Source: Planctomycetota bacterium (GTDB taxonomy: Bacteria; Planctomycetota; UBA1135; GCA-002686595). Taken from it: DNA of 64,000 nt. The notes under the pieces were generated by a model, which had not been told where the DNA came from, ran no database searches, and saw only the letters and a program-made list of their open reading frames with translations. The DNA is taken from assembly GCA_020853575.1 (NCBI GenBank), contig JADYYP010000009.1, positions 1 to 64,000 of the forward strand, written 5' to 3'. Positions 26,082 to 34,991 of this stretch are shown one piece after another (the first letter of the stretch is position 1; every line of letters starts with the position of its first letter). Both the position numbers and the translations under genes were made by a program.

Positions 26082-27923
26082 ATGCGCTCTCTTGCTCTCG
26101 TCGCCCTATCGTTCGCTGCAGTCGCCAGCGCACCGCTCGCGCGTGCTCAGTCCATCCAGGCCACGCTGTTCCAGTCGGGATTCGCTTCGCCGGTCTACGC
26201 CTGCTCGCCCCCGGGCGACACGCAGCGCTTGTTCGTGGTCGAACAGGGCGGACGCATCCGCATCGTGAAGAACGGCGCGACGCTGGCGACGCCGTTCATC
26301 AACCTGGGCGTGGGCGGGCTGGCCAAGATCGTCTCGGGCGGCGAGCAAGGGCTCTTGGGCTTGGCGTTCCATCCGAACTACGCGACCAACGGGTTCTTCT
26401 ACGTCAACTACACGGCGGCGGGCACGGGCGCGACGGTGATCGAGCGCTACACGGTGAGCTCCAACCCCGATGTCGCGAATACGGCGAGCGGTTTGCCGTT
26501 CCTCACCATTGGACAACCGCAGAGCAATCACAACGGCGGCTGCATCCAATTCGGACCTGACGGGAAGCTCTACATCGGCATGGGCGACGGCGGCGGCGGG
26601 AACGACACCGGCACCGGACACCACGCGACACTCGGCAACGGCCAGTCGCCGCAGACGCTCCTCGGCAAGATGCTGCGCATCGACGTCGACCTGCCGGCGC
26701 CCTACATCCCTGCGGACAATCCCTACTTCGGATCCACGACGACGCTGCAGGAGATCTGGCACTTCGGGGTGCGCAATCCCTGGCGTTGGTCGTTCGATCG
26801 CCTCACCGGCGAGATGTACATCGGTGACGTCGGCCAGGGCGCGTGGGAGGAAGTCAGCGTGCAGCCCGCAGGGGTCGGCAACCTCAACTTCGGCTGGCGT
26901 TGCATGGAAGGCAATCACTGCACGGGACTGACCGGATGCACCTGCAACGCGGCCAATCTGACCAATGCCATCGCCGAGTACGGTCACGGCCAGGGCTGCG
27001 CGATCGCGGGCGGCTTCGTGTACCGCGGCTCCAACGTGTGCGGTCTGCAGGGCACGTACTTCTACGGCGACTACTGCTCGTCGAACCTGTGGTCGCTGCG
27101 CTATTCCAACGGCACGGTGCAGCAGTTCACCAATCGCACCGCGGAGCTCGAGCCCGCGGGTGCACCGTCGATCGACCTGATCGGCGGCTGGGGCGAGGAC
27201 GGCGCGGGCGAGCTCTACATCCTCGACATCGGTGACGGCGAGATCTACCGCATCGACCCCGCCGGCGGTCTGGTCGACTGCAATTCGAACGGCATCGCCG
27301 ATGCTTGTGACATCGTTTCCGGCAGCGAGGCCGACTGCAACGCCAATTGGGTTCCCGACTCCTGCGAGATCGCGAGTGGTGCTGCGCAAGACTGCAATTC
27401 GAATTCGATTCCCGATGGATGCGACCTGGCATCGGGCACTTCGCTGGACGTCAACTCCAACCAGCAGCCCGACGAGTGTGAATGCCCCGGCGGTACTCCG
27501 CCGACGACCTACTGCGCGGGCAAGCTGAATTCGCAGTTCTGCATCCCGACGATCGCTGTCAGCGGATATCCGAGCGCGACGTCCAGCGCGCCTTGCACGA
27601 TCACGGCCACAAACATCATCAACAACAAGAGCGGAATCTTGTTCTACGGCTACGCTTCGATGGCGCTCCCCTACCAGGGCGGCACGTTGTGCGTCCAGGG
27701 ACCTTGGCGACGCACGACGCCTCAGAATTCAGGTGGAACGGTGGGAACCGTGGACTGCTCGGGCGCGTACTCGTTCGACATCAACGCCTGGATTCGCGCG
27801 GGCAACGACTCGTTGCTGGCGCAGCCGGGGCGCTTTTTCTGCGCGCAGTACTGGAGCCGCGATCCCCAGGATCCGTCGGGCTCGAGCCTGACGAATGCGC
27901 TGCAAGCGCGTGTTTGTCAGTGA
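26082..27923 (+). CDS. Secreted PQQ-type sugar dehydrogenase-like protein with Ca-binding repeats
   Basis: The 613-aa protein has a signal peptide (MRSLALVALSFAAVASAPLARAQ), then a soluble glucose-dehydrogenase-like propeller (RLFVVEQGGRIRIVKNG, GLLGLAFHPNYATNGFFYVNYT, GPDGKLYIGMGDGG, IWHFGVRNPWRWSFDRLTGEMYIGDVGQGAWEEV). Three DCNSNGIADACDI-type acidic repeats (residues ~410-470) look like metal-binding. A C-terminal module (YCAGKLNS...GGTLCV...RDPQDPSG..LTNAL) recurs in two other secreted proteins here. GGAG sits 7 nt before the ATG. It probably acts outside the cytoplasm. Confidence 0.85.
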   Translation: MRSLALVALSFAAVASAPLARAQSIQATLFQSGFASPVYACSPPGDTQRLFVVEQGGRIRIVKNGATLATPFINLGVGGLAKIVSGGEQGLLGLAFHPNYATNGFFYVNYTAAGTGATVIERYTVSSNPDVANTASGLPFLTIGQPQSNHNGGCIQFGPDGKLYIGMGDGGGGNDTGTGHHATLGNGQSPQTLLGKMLRIDVDLPAPYIPADNPYFGSTTTLQEIWHFGVRNPWRWSFDRLTGEMYIGDVGQGAWEEVSVQPAGVGNLNFGWRCMEGNHCTGLTGCTCNAANLTNAIAEYGHGQGCAIAGGFVYRGSNVCGLQGTYFYGDYCSSNLWSLRYSNGTVQQFTNRTAELEPAGAPSIDLIGGWGEDGAGELYILDIGDGEIYRIDPAGGLVDCNSNGIADACDIVSGSEADCNANWVPDSCEIASGAAQDCNSNSIPDGCDLASGTSLDVNSNQQPDECECPGGTPPTTYCAGKLNSQFCIPTIAVSGYPSATSSAPCTITATNIINNKSGILFYGYASMALPYQGGTLCVQGPWRRTTPQNSGGTVGTVDCSGAYSFDINAWIRAGNDSLLAQPGRFFCAQYWSRDPQDPSGSSLTNALQARVCQ

Positions 27924-27954
27924 GGCGCGCGACCCCCGGGTCGCGCCGCAGGAC

Positions 27955-27994
27955 CGATGAAAAAGGGCGCGGAACCCTCGCGAGTTCCGCGCCC
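27955..27994 (-). terminator. Rho-independent terminator of the leftward secreted-protein gene
   Basis: GGGCGCGGAAC (27965-27975) pairs perfectly with GTTCCGCGCCC (27984-27994) across an 8-nt loop. Read on the reverse strand, the 11-bp stem is followed by TTTTTCATC, a canonical U-run. It serves the gene ending at 28045 and may also stop the convergent gene ending at 27923. Confidence 0.88.
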
Positions 27995-28044
27995 GTCCCG
28001 TCTCGGCTCTTCCCACTCGAGAGCAGGACACCGTCGCTGATGGG

Positions 28045-29664
28045 TCAGGGATCGAAGGTGACCGAAAGCCCATTGCTGAAGTTGGCCGTCGTTCCGCAGG
28101 GTCCACTGGGGTCGCGGTACCACGCCTGGAAGTGCGCGGTCACCCCAACGACGAGCAACGGCTGAGCGGCAGCCAAGCCCGGTCCCCAAGCCGCGAATCC
28201 GCTCGCATCGGCTTGCACCACGCCCAAGCGCAATAGGGGGCCACCGACACAGCGCAGCCCATCGTAGAAGCGCTGGCCGTTGCCGTTGTTGACCTGTTGG
28301 AACCCGGCGAACGCAATCGCTGCGGCGCCGGACGGCAACTGATGCACGTGCAACTCGAGATCGTCGTTGCCGATGCCGCTGGATCCCTCACCCTCCAAGA
28401 GCGCACCAACACCAGTCGAGTTGGCGCATCCCTCGCCCGAATTCGCGGCGTTGTTGCAGGGGCAACCGACGATCGAAGCCGAAGTGCAGAAGGCACCGCC
28501 CACTTCGTTGTGTTGATGGAAGTCCACCGCAACGCCCACCGGAGCGTCCATGTCGACGGGTGCAACCGTGTCGTCATAAGCCACGAGACTCTCTCCGCTG
28601 CCGATCACCCCATCGGTGTCGAAGTCCTCGGCGAAGTGCAGCAGGTTGGGCGATCCCAGATCCCCCACGAAGATCCCGCCCTCATCGGTCGCAGCCAAAT
28701 CGACGCAGTCCACCACCGAGGAGAAGGCCCAGAACGGTCCGGACTCGGTTGAGTCCACGACGCCGTTGCCGTCCGTGTCGTGCCCGCGCCAGACCTCGCC
28801 GTTTGCCCGGTCGAGCAAGTACCAGTTTTCGGCGTCGTCCTGATCGAGCGCAACCCACTCCGCGTTCGTTGGACCGGCGGGAACGAAGAACGCCGTGAGC
28901 TCTCCGGGTTGGTCGATCACGCCGCTGTTGTCCAGATCCTCGAGGCGGTAGATGCCGCGCCCGGACGGGGTCTGATCCCCCGCATCGAGGACATACACCG
29001 CGCCGTCGACGCCTTCGCGGATTCCTATCGGCAACGCGCCACTGACGATCGACTCGGGCAGCGTGCAGTACACGCGCGCCTCGCCGAAGTCGTTCGCGTC
29101 CAGGTCGAGGTTCTGATCGACCAGTCGCAGGATCGTGTCGGACTCGCCTGAGTTCGTGTTCTTGACCGAGACCCAGAGCACTCCCAACGCGGCACGGTTG
29201 GTGACGCCGGTGACGTAGGGCAACTCGGTTCCAGCGAAGTTGCCGCCCGACCGACCATCGAAGTAGATCCAGTGCTCTCCAGCCTCGTTGGCCGTGCCGT
29301 TTTCGTCGTAGTCGTTGAGCGCGAGCACGATGCGCTCCCCGACGTCGCCGACGAAGACCGTGTCATCGGGCGATACCGTGATGGCGCGCGGATCACTCAA
29401 CGCCACGTTCGCGACGAGCGGTGAGGCGACCTGATCGGCGTACAGCACGACCGTCTCGCCGCCCTGGTTGTAGTTCCCGTTTTGGTCGTGATCCGAGCAG
29501 CGAAACACACAATCGAGCACGGGATCGGAGTAGAAGCTGATCTCGATTCCGGCGGGCGCACCGCCACCACCTCCTCCTCCGCTACCGCCGCCCGCGTAAG
29601 CGATCGCGCTCGCTCCGACGAGCACCGCGCCCATCGCCCCAACCTGAGAACTCCGCACCGACAT
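28045..29664 (-). CDS. Secreted protein with EF-hand-like loops and planctomycete C-terminal module
   Basis: The 539-aa product has a signal sequence (MSVRSSQVGAMGAVLVGASAIAYA) followed by a Gly-rich linker. It then has many loops of the type DHDQNGNYNQ, DYDENGTANEAGE, LEDLDNSGVIDQPGE, HDTDGNGVVDST and DFDTDGVIGSGE, which look like calcium-binding DxDxNG turns in a propeller-like scaffold. The C-terminal ~130 residues (CPCNNAANSGEGCANSTG...FQAWYRDPSGPCGT..NFSNGLSVTF) match a module I know from secreted planctomycete proteins. ATG at 29664 has AAGGAG upstream. The ECF sigma gene lies just upstream on the same strand. Confidence 0.8.
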   Translation of the reverse strand: MSVRSSQVGAMGAVLVGASAIAYAGGGSGGGGGGGAPAGIEISFYSDPVLDCVFRCSDHDQNGNYNQGGETVVLYADQVASPLVANVALSDPRAITVSPDDTVFVGDVGERIVLALNDYDENGTANEAGEHWIYFDGRSGGNFAGTELPYVTGVTNRAALGVLWVSVKNTNSGESDTILRLVDQNLDLDANDFGEARVYCTLPESIVSGALPIGIREGVDGAVYVLDAGDQTPSGRGIYRLEDLDNSGVIDQPGELTAFFVPAGPTNAEWVALDQDDAENWYLLDRANGEVWRGHDTDGNGVVDSTESGPFWAFSSVVDCVDLAATDEGGIFVGDLGSPNLLHFAEDFDTDGVIGSGESLVAYDDTVAPVDMDAPVGVAVDFHQHNEVGGAFCTSASIVGCPCNNAANSGEGCANSTGVGALLEGEGSSGIGNDDLELHVHQLPSGAAAIAFAGFQQVNNGNGQRFYDGLRCVGGPLLRLGVVQADASGFAAWGPGLAAAQPLLVVGVTAHFQAWYRDPSGPCGTTANFSNGLSVTFDP

Positions 29665-29865
29665 GCCAACTCCTTCTGAACTCGAAGCATGAAGCAGACG
29701 CGCTCGCGGGAAGAGCTCGCCGCGCGTCGCAGGGAGTCGCCGCTCGCAGCCACGGAGTTCCATGCAGCGCCACAACGGCCGCCGGAATCCCGCACCCCGG
29801 GTGGTGAGTGCCCCGAGGACGCTGCGTGACCGACGCCAGCGCGGCCGTGCGCGCTCCGCGGCGCA

Positions 29866-30507
29866 TCAACCCGCGGCCGTGTTTGCCGCTGAGGCTCGTC
29901 CGACGACCTGGCGGCGGTTCGCGCGCTGCTCCGAGTGTCCCTCGCGGGCGCAGATGGCGCACAACTCCTCGTCGTGCAGGCGCTCCGCGAGCACCGAGCG
30001 CAGCATGCGCTTCGCACGGTTGAGCCGTGATCGCACCGTGCCCACCGGGACGCGCAAGCGACGCGCGATCTCGTCGTACTCCAGGCCCTCGATCTCGCGC
30101 AGTCGGAACGTCGCGCGAAACGCGGCCGGCAACCCGCGAATCGCCAGCGCCAGCTCGCGTGCGAGCTCGCGCTGCTCTGATTCCTCAAATGCCCCAGCGC
30201 CCTCGCTCGAAGCCGCGTCGCGCGCCGCCAGATCCTCGTGGCGCCGACGGCGAGCGAGAGAGCGCGCGTGGTGCAGCGAGCGATGCACCGTCGTGCGCAC
30301 CAGCCAACCGCGCAGATCGCGTGGCTCTTCGCGCTCGTGCCACAGGCACATCAGTGCGTCCTGCACGGCATCCCAGGCAAGGTCCTCGCTGCCCAAGATG
30401 CTGCGCGCGACGCGCAACAAGCGCGGGACGTGGAGTTCGGCGCGCTCGACCTGGGAGTCGCGAGCCGGATGAAAGCGCGCATGGGGCGCGCTGAGTACGG
30501 TAGACAT
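29866..30507 (-). CDS. ECF RNA polymerase sigma factor
   Basis: The 213-aa protein has sigma region 2 (ELHVPRLLRVARSILGSEDLAWDAVQDALMCLWHEREEPRDLRGWLVRTTVHRSLHHARS) and region 4 (LPAAFRATFRLREIEGLEYDEIARRLRVPVGTVRSRLNRAKRML), without region 3, as in ECF sigma factors. A short basic tail ends ELCAICAREGHSEQ. No anti-sigma gene is adjacent, although a zf-HC2 protein exists elsewhere (8213-9001). It would direct RNA polymerase to a small regulon; the targets are unknown. Confidence 0.9.
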   Translation of the reverse strand: MSTVLSAPHARFHPARDSQVERAELHVPRLLRVARSILGSEDLAWDAVQDALMCLWHEREEPRDLRGWLVRTTVHRSLHHARSLARRRRHEDLAARDAASSEGAGAFEESEQRELARELALAIRGLPAAFRATFRLREIEGLEYDEIARRLRVPVGTVRSRLNRAKRMLRSVLAERLHDEELCAICAREGHSEQRANRRQVVGRASAANTAAG

Positions 30508-30657
30508 GAGCTGAGCGCTTCGAAGTGCCGCAGCGAGTGCGAGGCTTCGAGAGCCTCGCGTGCCAGAGCGGCGCCGCGGTCGGAGTCTCCGACCAGGCGC
30601 GACGGACGGCCCAAATGAGCACGGTGCGAGCGCGCCGTGCGGCCGAATTCCGCGGAC

Positions 30658-31101
30658 TCAGCCGAGCGGAGGCGAATGGTGTGGGGCCAGCGCGAACAAG
30701 GGCTCGCTCGGCACGCGTGGCGCCGCTCTGCGCAGGCGCGGCACGCCGACCGCCGGCGGGAGCACGGCCGGCGTCGGTTCGACCCACTCGAACGCGAGCA
30801 CCGCGGTCTGCGTGGCGATCGCGCAATGGTGATGGGACTCGTCCGAGCGCTGCTCGACTGCGTCCCAGTGCGGCCCCGCGCCGTCGGCTACATGTCCGGG
30901 ATCGTCCACGTGCGGCGCGTCGACGTGCTCGATCGCACCGTGCTCACAGACCGTGTGGCTCGACTGCGACAGGTGCAGCCCCTGCGCAATCCAACCGACG
31001 ATGTAGAGCACGCACAGCGCCACCCACGACGCGCCACGGGACGAAGCGCTCACGCGCGTTCGCCGACCGGAGCGGGGGAAATGGCGGACTCGATTCGACA
31101 T
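30658..31101 (-). CDS. Small membrane-anchored His-rich protein
   Basis: The 147-aa product has a basic N-terminus, one hydrophobic helix (WVALCVLYIVGWIAQGLHLS) and then a His/Cys-rich exported part (CEHGAIEHVDAPHVDDPGHVAD, ESHHHCAIATQ) followed by a Pro-rich tail. This arrangement recalls small periplasmic metal-handling proteins of the DUF2946 kind, but the match is loose. ATG at 31099-31101. It lies between the sigma factor and the S9 peptidase on the same strand. Metal binding is inference from composition. Confidence 0.6.
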   Translation of the reverse strand: MSNRVRHFPRSGRRTRVSASSRGASWVALCVLYIVGWIAQGLHLSQSSHTVCEHGAIEHVDAPHVDDPGHVADGAGPHWDAVEQRSDESHHHCAIATQTAVLAFEWVEPTPAVLPPAVGVPRLRRAAPRVPSEPLFALAPHHSPPLG

Positions 31102-31247
31102 CGTTCGCCGCAGAGCAGACCCGACGACGCGACGCGCGTCAACCCCGTGTCCGTGAGCGTCTGGTCAAGCTCGGGCTCCTGGACACGACGTCGCATGCGC
31201 TGGAGCGCGGCACGGCCGAGAGGCGCTCTTCGCCGCGCGCGCCGCGC

Positions 31248-33272
31248 TCACTGGCCGGTCCACTGGCGGATCCAGCCGAGCACTTGCTCGTGCCAGAAAA
31301 TCGAATTCTGCGGCTTGAGCACCCAGTGGTTCTCGTCGGGGAAATACACGAACTTGGACGGGATGCCCTTGCGCTGCAGCGCATTGAAGGCGCCCATGCC
31401 GTGGGTTTCGACCACGCGGAAGTCCTGGCCGCCGTGAACCACGAGCATCGGTGTCTTCCACTGACCGACGAACAGCGCTGGGTTGTGCTTGTCGAATTCC
31501 TCGCGGTGCTCCCAAGGCGTGCCGCCGTGCTCCCACTCGGGAAACCACAGCTCCTCGGTGTCGAAATACCCCATGCGCGTGTCGAACACGCCATCGTGGT
31601 TGACCAAGCACTTGAAGCGCTCGGGAGCATTGCCGGCGATCCAGTTGATCATGTAGCCGCCATAGCTCGCACCTAGCGCAGCCACCCGCGAGCCGTCGAG
31701 GAATGGGTACTTCTCCACGGCGGCGTCGAGGCCCTTGAGCAAGTCCTCGAGCGGCGCCCCGCCCCAGTCGCGCTGGATCGCGTCGGTGAACTTCTGTCCG
31801 TAGCCCGTCGACCCATGGAAGTCGATGAACACCACGCCGAAGCCGGCGCCCGCATAAGCCTGCGGATTCCAGCGGTAGTGGAAGTGATCGCCGAAGCTGC
31901 CCTGCGGGCCGCCGTGGATCAGGAACGCCACCGGGTACTTCACACCAGGCTGGAAATCGGCAGGCTTCATGGCGAAGCCCCAGACCGTGTCACCGTGCGC
32001 GCCACTGAAAGTGAATTGCTCGTAGTCGCCCATGCGGGCGACGGCGAGCTTGCTTTCGTTGAGCTTGGTCAGCGCGCGCAGATCGCTGCCATCGGCATTG
32101 ATCGACACCAATTCGACGGGTGACTTGAGCGTGTCCCGCGAGAGCAGCAAGCGCGCGCCGAGCAGTTTCACTCCGGCGTTGGTGCCCTTCTCGAGCAACA
32201 GCTTGACCGCGCCCGAATCGACGTCGATCGAGAAGATCGAAACGTGCCCGAGGTTCGCGGCGCTGGTGAAGATCGTCTTGCCGTCCCTCGACCAAGTGAG
32301 CTCGGACGCCGAGCGATCCCACTCGGACGCCAGCTTGCGTTTCTCGCCGCTCGCCACGTTCATCAGCACGATCTGCTGGCGGTCGGCCTCGTATCCCGCA
32401 CGCGCCATCGACAAGTACCCGAGTGTCGCGCCGTCGGGAGAGAACGCGGGTCCGAGATCGTAGCCGGGTGCATCCGAGGTCACGTTGCGCGGTGCACTCG
32501 AGCCGTCGGCGGGCACCAGGAACACGTCCGTGTTCGTGCTCCAGGCTTCCTCGCGCCCCACGTCGCGCGTGGTGAATGCGACCCACGCGCCATCGGGCGA
32601 AATCGAGGTCTCCTCGAAACCGCCGAAGGGCTTGGTCGGCGCGTCGCAGTCCATGCCTTGCATCAGGTCGATCGGCTCGCTGGAGCCGAGCTCCCAAGTG
32701 AACACGTGACTGCGCTTGTGGTCTTCCCAACTGTCCCAGTGGCGGAAGAGCGCGGTCTCGTAGATTCGCGCGCTGTGCTTCTTCTTCGCCTCCTGGGCGT
32801 CCTTGTCCGCGCTCGCTTGCAGGCCCTTGAGCTCGGGCCAAACTTCGAAGCTGAGCAGCAGGCGCTTGCCGCCCGGGAACACATCGAAGTTCTCGGGCGA
32901 GATCGGGAACTTGGTCAGTTGCTCGGGCTCACCACCGTCGACGCGCATCTTCCACACTTGCAGCGATCCGCCGCGGGACGAAAGGAACACCAACGTGCGA
33001 GCGTCGAGCCAGCGCGCATTGACGTCGGCCGCTGGATGCGAGGTCAACTGGCGCAGACCAGTTCCGTCGGGACGCACCAGCCACAGGTCGCTCCTGCGCT
33101 TGTTTCCCTCGAGATCGGTGACGCTCACACCGAACGAGACCCACTGCTCGTCGGGAGAGACCTGCGGATCGCTGATGCGATCCATGGCGAGCATGTCGTG
33201 GATCGAGAACGGGTGCGAGTCCTGGGCGGACGCGAGGCTCGCGAGCGCGAGCACGGCAGCGGCGATCTTCAA
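31248..33272 (-). CDS. Secreted S9 prolyl-oligopeptidase-family peptidase
   Basis: The 674-aa protein starts at TTG 33272, chosen because GGAGGAA lies 5 nt upstream and the first residues form a signal peptide (LKIAAAVLALASLASAQ). An N-terminal TolB-like propeller (SPDGAWVAFTTRD, FSPDGATLGYLSMA, SRDGKTIFTSAANL) is followed by the S9 catalytic domain with nucleophile GASYGGYM (Ser ~537), Asp in VVHGGQDFRVV and His in DENHWV. It should cleave short peptides in the periplasm, like dipeptidyl or acylaminoacyl peptidases. Confidence 0.9.
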   Translation of the reverse strand: MKIAAAVLALASLASAQDSHPFSIHDMLAMDRISDPQVSPDEQWVSFGVSVTDLEGNKRRSDLWLVRPDGTGLRQLTSHPAADVNARWLDARTLVFLSSRGGSLQVWKMRVDGGEPEQLTKFPISPENFDVFPGGKRLLLSFEVWPELKGLQASADKDAQEAKKKHSARIYETALFRHWDSWEDHKRSHVFTWELGSSEPIDLMQGMDCDAPTKPFGGFEETSISPDGAWVAFTTRDVGREEAWSTNTDVFLVPADGSSAPRNVTSDAPGYDLGPAFSPDGATLGYLSMARAGYEADRQQIVLMNVASGEKRKLASEWDRSASELTWSRDGKTIFTSAANLGHVSIFSIDVDSGAVKLLLEKGTNAGVKLLGARLLLSRDTLKSPVELVSINADGSDLRALTKLNESKLAVARMGDYEQFTFSGAHGDTVWGFAMKPADFQPGVKYPVAFLIHGGPQGSFGDHFHYRWNPQAYAGAGFGVVFIDFHGSTGYGQKFTDAIQRDWGGAPLEDLLKGLDAAVEKYPFLDGSRVAALGASYGGYMINWIAGNAPERFKCLVNHDGVFDTRMGYFDTEELWFPEWEHGGTPWEHREEFDKHNPALFVGQWKTPMLVVHGGQDFRVVETHGMGAFNALQRKGIPSKFVYFPDENHWVLKPQNSIFWHEQVLGWIRQWTGQ

Positions 33273-33364
33273 GCGGTTCCTCCGTGGGCGGGCCGCACAT
33301 CTTAGGGAGACCCGCGCGCGGAACAACGCATGCGAGGCGACTGCGCCAAGCCAACACGAGACGT

Positions 33365-34471
33365 ATGCTGCGCTCACCCCACGGCACCACGGACGATTCA
33401 GCGCCGTCCCTAGGACCAACCGTGCCCCACGCTCCCACGCGCGTCGACAATCCGCCCAACCCCTGGCAATCGCAACACGTCGAATGGCTCGAGCCACCGC
33501 CGGAAGTGGCGCTCGAGGTGTTCGAGGAACAGGCGCGATCGATCCTCTCGACGAACGACAGCCCAGACCTGCCGTTCCGACTCAGCCTCAACCCCTACCG
33601 CGGTTGCCAACACGCCTGCGCCTACTGCTACGCCAGGCCCACGCACCAGTACATCGGGCTCGGTGCCGGCACAGACTTCGACACGAAGATCGTGGTCAAG
33701 CGCAACGCAGCCGAAGTGCTGCGTCGCGAGCTCGCCCAGCGTCGTTGGAACCGGGGCCGCGAGCCGATCGCGTTCTCCGGGGTCACCGACTGCTACCAGC
33801 CTTTGGAGGCCAGCTTCGCGCTGACGCGAGCTTGCCTCGAGGTCTGCGACGAGTTCCGCCACCCCGTTGGAGTGGTCACGAAGAGCGCGTTGGTGCGGCG
33901 AGACTCGCAGCTCTTGGCACGAATGGCGCGGCGCGGCGGCGCCCACGTCGCACTCTCGATTCCGTTTGCCGACGAGCACGACGCGCGGGCGCTCGAGCCC
34001 TGGGCCAGCTCACCCGCGACGCGCTTCGAGACGCTCGCGCGCTTGGCCGATGCCGGAGTCCCGGTCGGAGTCGCGATCGCACCCCTGATTCCGGGCCTCA
34101 ACGACTCTGCGCTGCCCGAGATCCTCGAGCGCGCACGCGACGCTGGCGCGACGCAGGCCTTCACGGTCTTGCTGCGCTTGCCGCTCGAGGTGCGCGACGT
34201 CTTCGAGCAGCGCTTGCGAGCGCACTTTCCGCACCGCGCGGACAGGATCCTCAACGCCGTTCGAGAGATGCGCGGAGGCTCGCTGTGCTCTTCGGCCTTC
34301 GGTGAGCGCATGAGCGGCACGGGACCACGCTTCCAAGCACTCGCCAGGCTGTTCGAGCTGCAGTGTCGCCGGCTCGGGCTGGTGTGCGGCTCGGGCCAGG
34401 ACGCGAGGCTCCGCGAGTTCCGCGCAGCGAATGTGCGCGAGCGTCAGGGCCGGCTCTTCGACGGCGCGTGA
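33365..34471 (+). CDS. PA0069/SPL-like radical SAM protein
   Basis: The 368-aa protein has RLSLNPYRGCQHACAYCYARPTH with the C-x3-C-x2-C cluster motif, then TDFDTKIVVKRNAAEVLRREL, ITDCYQP-like FSGVTDCYQPLE, the strand-helix repeat of a SAM barrel, and IAPLIPGLND. This matches the PA0069/Rv2578c family related to spore photoproduct lyase. The reaction is unproven for this branch. ATG at 33365 is supported only as the nearest good start; a downstream start is possible. Confidence 0.88.
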   Translation: MLRSPHGTTDDSAPSLGPTVPHAPTRVDNPPNPWQSQHVEWLEPPPEVALEVFEEQARSILSTNDSPDLPFRLSLNPYRGCQHACAYCYARPTHQYIGLGAGTDFDTKIVVKRNAAEVLRRELAQRRWNRGREPIAFSGVTDCYQPLEASFALTRACLEVCDEFRHPVGVVTKSALVRRDSQLLARMARRGGAHVALSIPFADEHDARALEPWASSPATRFETLARLADAGVPVGVAIAPLIPGLNDSALPEILERARDAGATQAFTVLLRLPLEVRDVFEQRLRAHFPHRADRILNAVREMRGGSLCSSAFGERMSGTGPRFQALARLFELQCRRLGLVCGSGQDARLREFRAANVRERQGRLFDGA

Positions 34472-34991
34472 GCACCGGACGGCGTCTTCGAGCCGCGCCA
34501 CGGGCACTAGACAGCGCTCGAGCAGCTTGCGACCTACCAATAGGTGCTGCGGCTGTCGACGAGCAAAACGCTCGGCCCCGACAGCGCCGCGCTCGGTGTC
34601 GTCGAAGCGCTACGCGGTGTCGCTCCGCGCGCGCAACGCGCGACCGAAGTCGTCGGACGCTCCCGCGCGCGCGTCGTGAACCGACGTTCCGATCAGCGCT
34701 CGACCCACACCGTGCCCCACGCCCGATTGTGGAAGCCAAGGCGCAGCGTCGGCGCGTCCAGGTGAGCCGGCGGAGCGATCTGGCCGAGTCCTTCCTCGTG
34801 CGCCAATGGCATCGTGAATCTCGCTCTCGGAGCGGGCGCCGCAGGCGAGTTGCACGGAGTGGCCACGTTCCGTAGCAGCTACGGGACTTTCGGGCTCGAC
34901 ATCGACGACCGAGTGCCCGATTCTCGATGCCCTTCGGCCGAGTCATGCCGACCCGTCCGCTCCCACCTGCACGCTCCACCGCTGACGCTCC
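34472..34991. other. Intergenic region, possible gene remnant
   Basis: No full gene is visible in these 520 bp. On the reverse strand, 34693-34812 encodes a 39-residue frame starting ATG (MPLAHEEGLGQIAPPAH...LRLGFHNRAWGTVWVER) whose composition looks protein-like. It is preceded by an in-frame stop, so it may be a small protein or a decayed C-terminus. Confidence 0.3.
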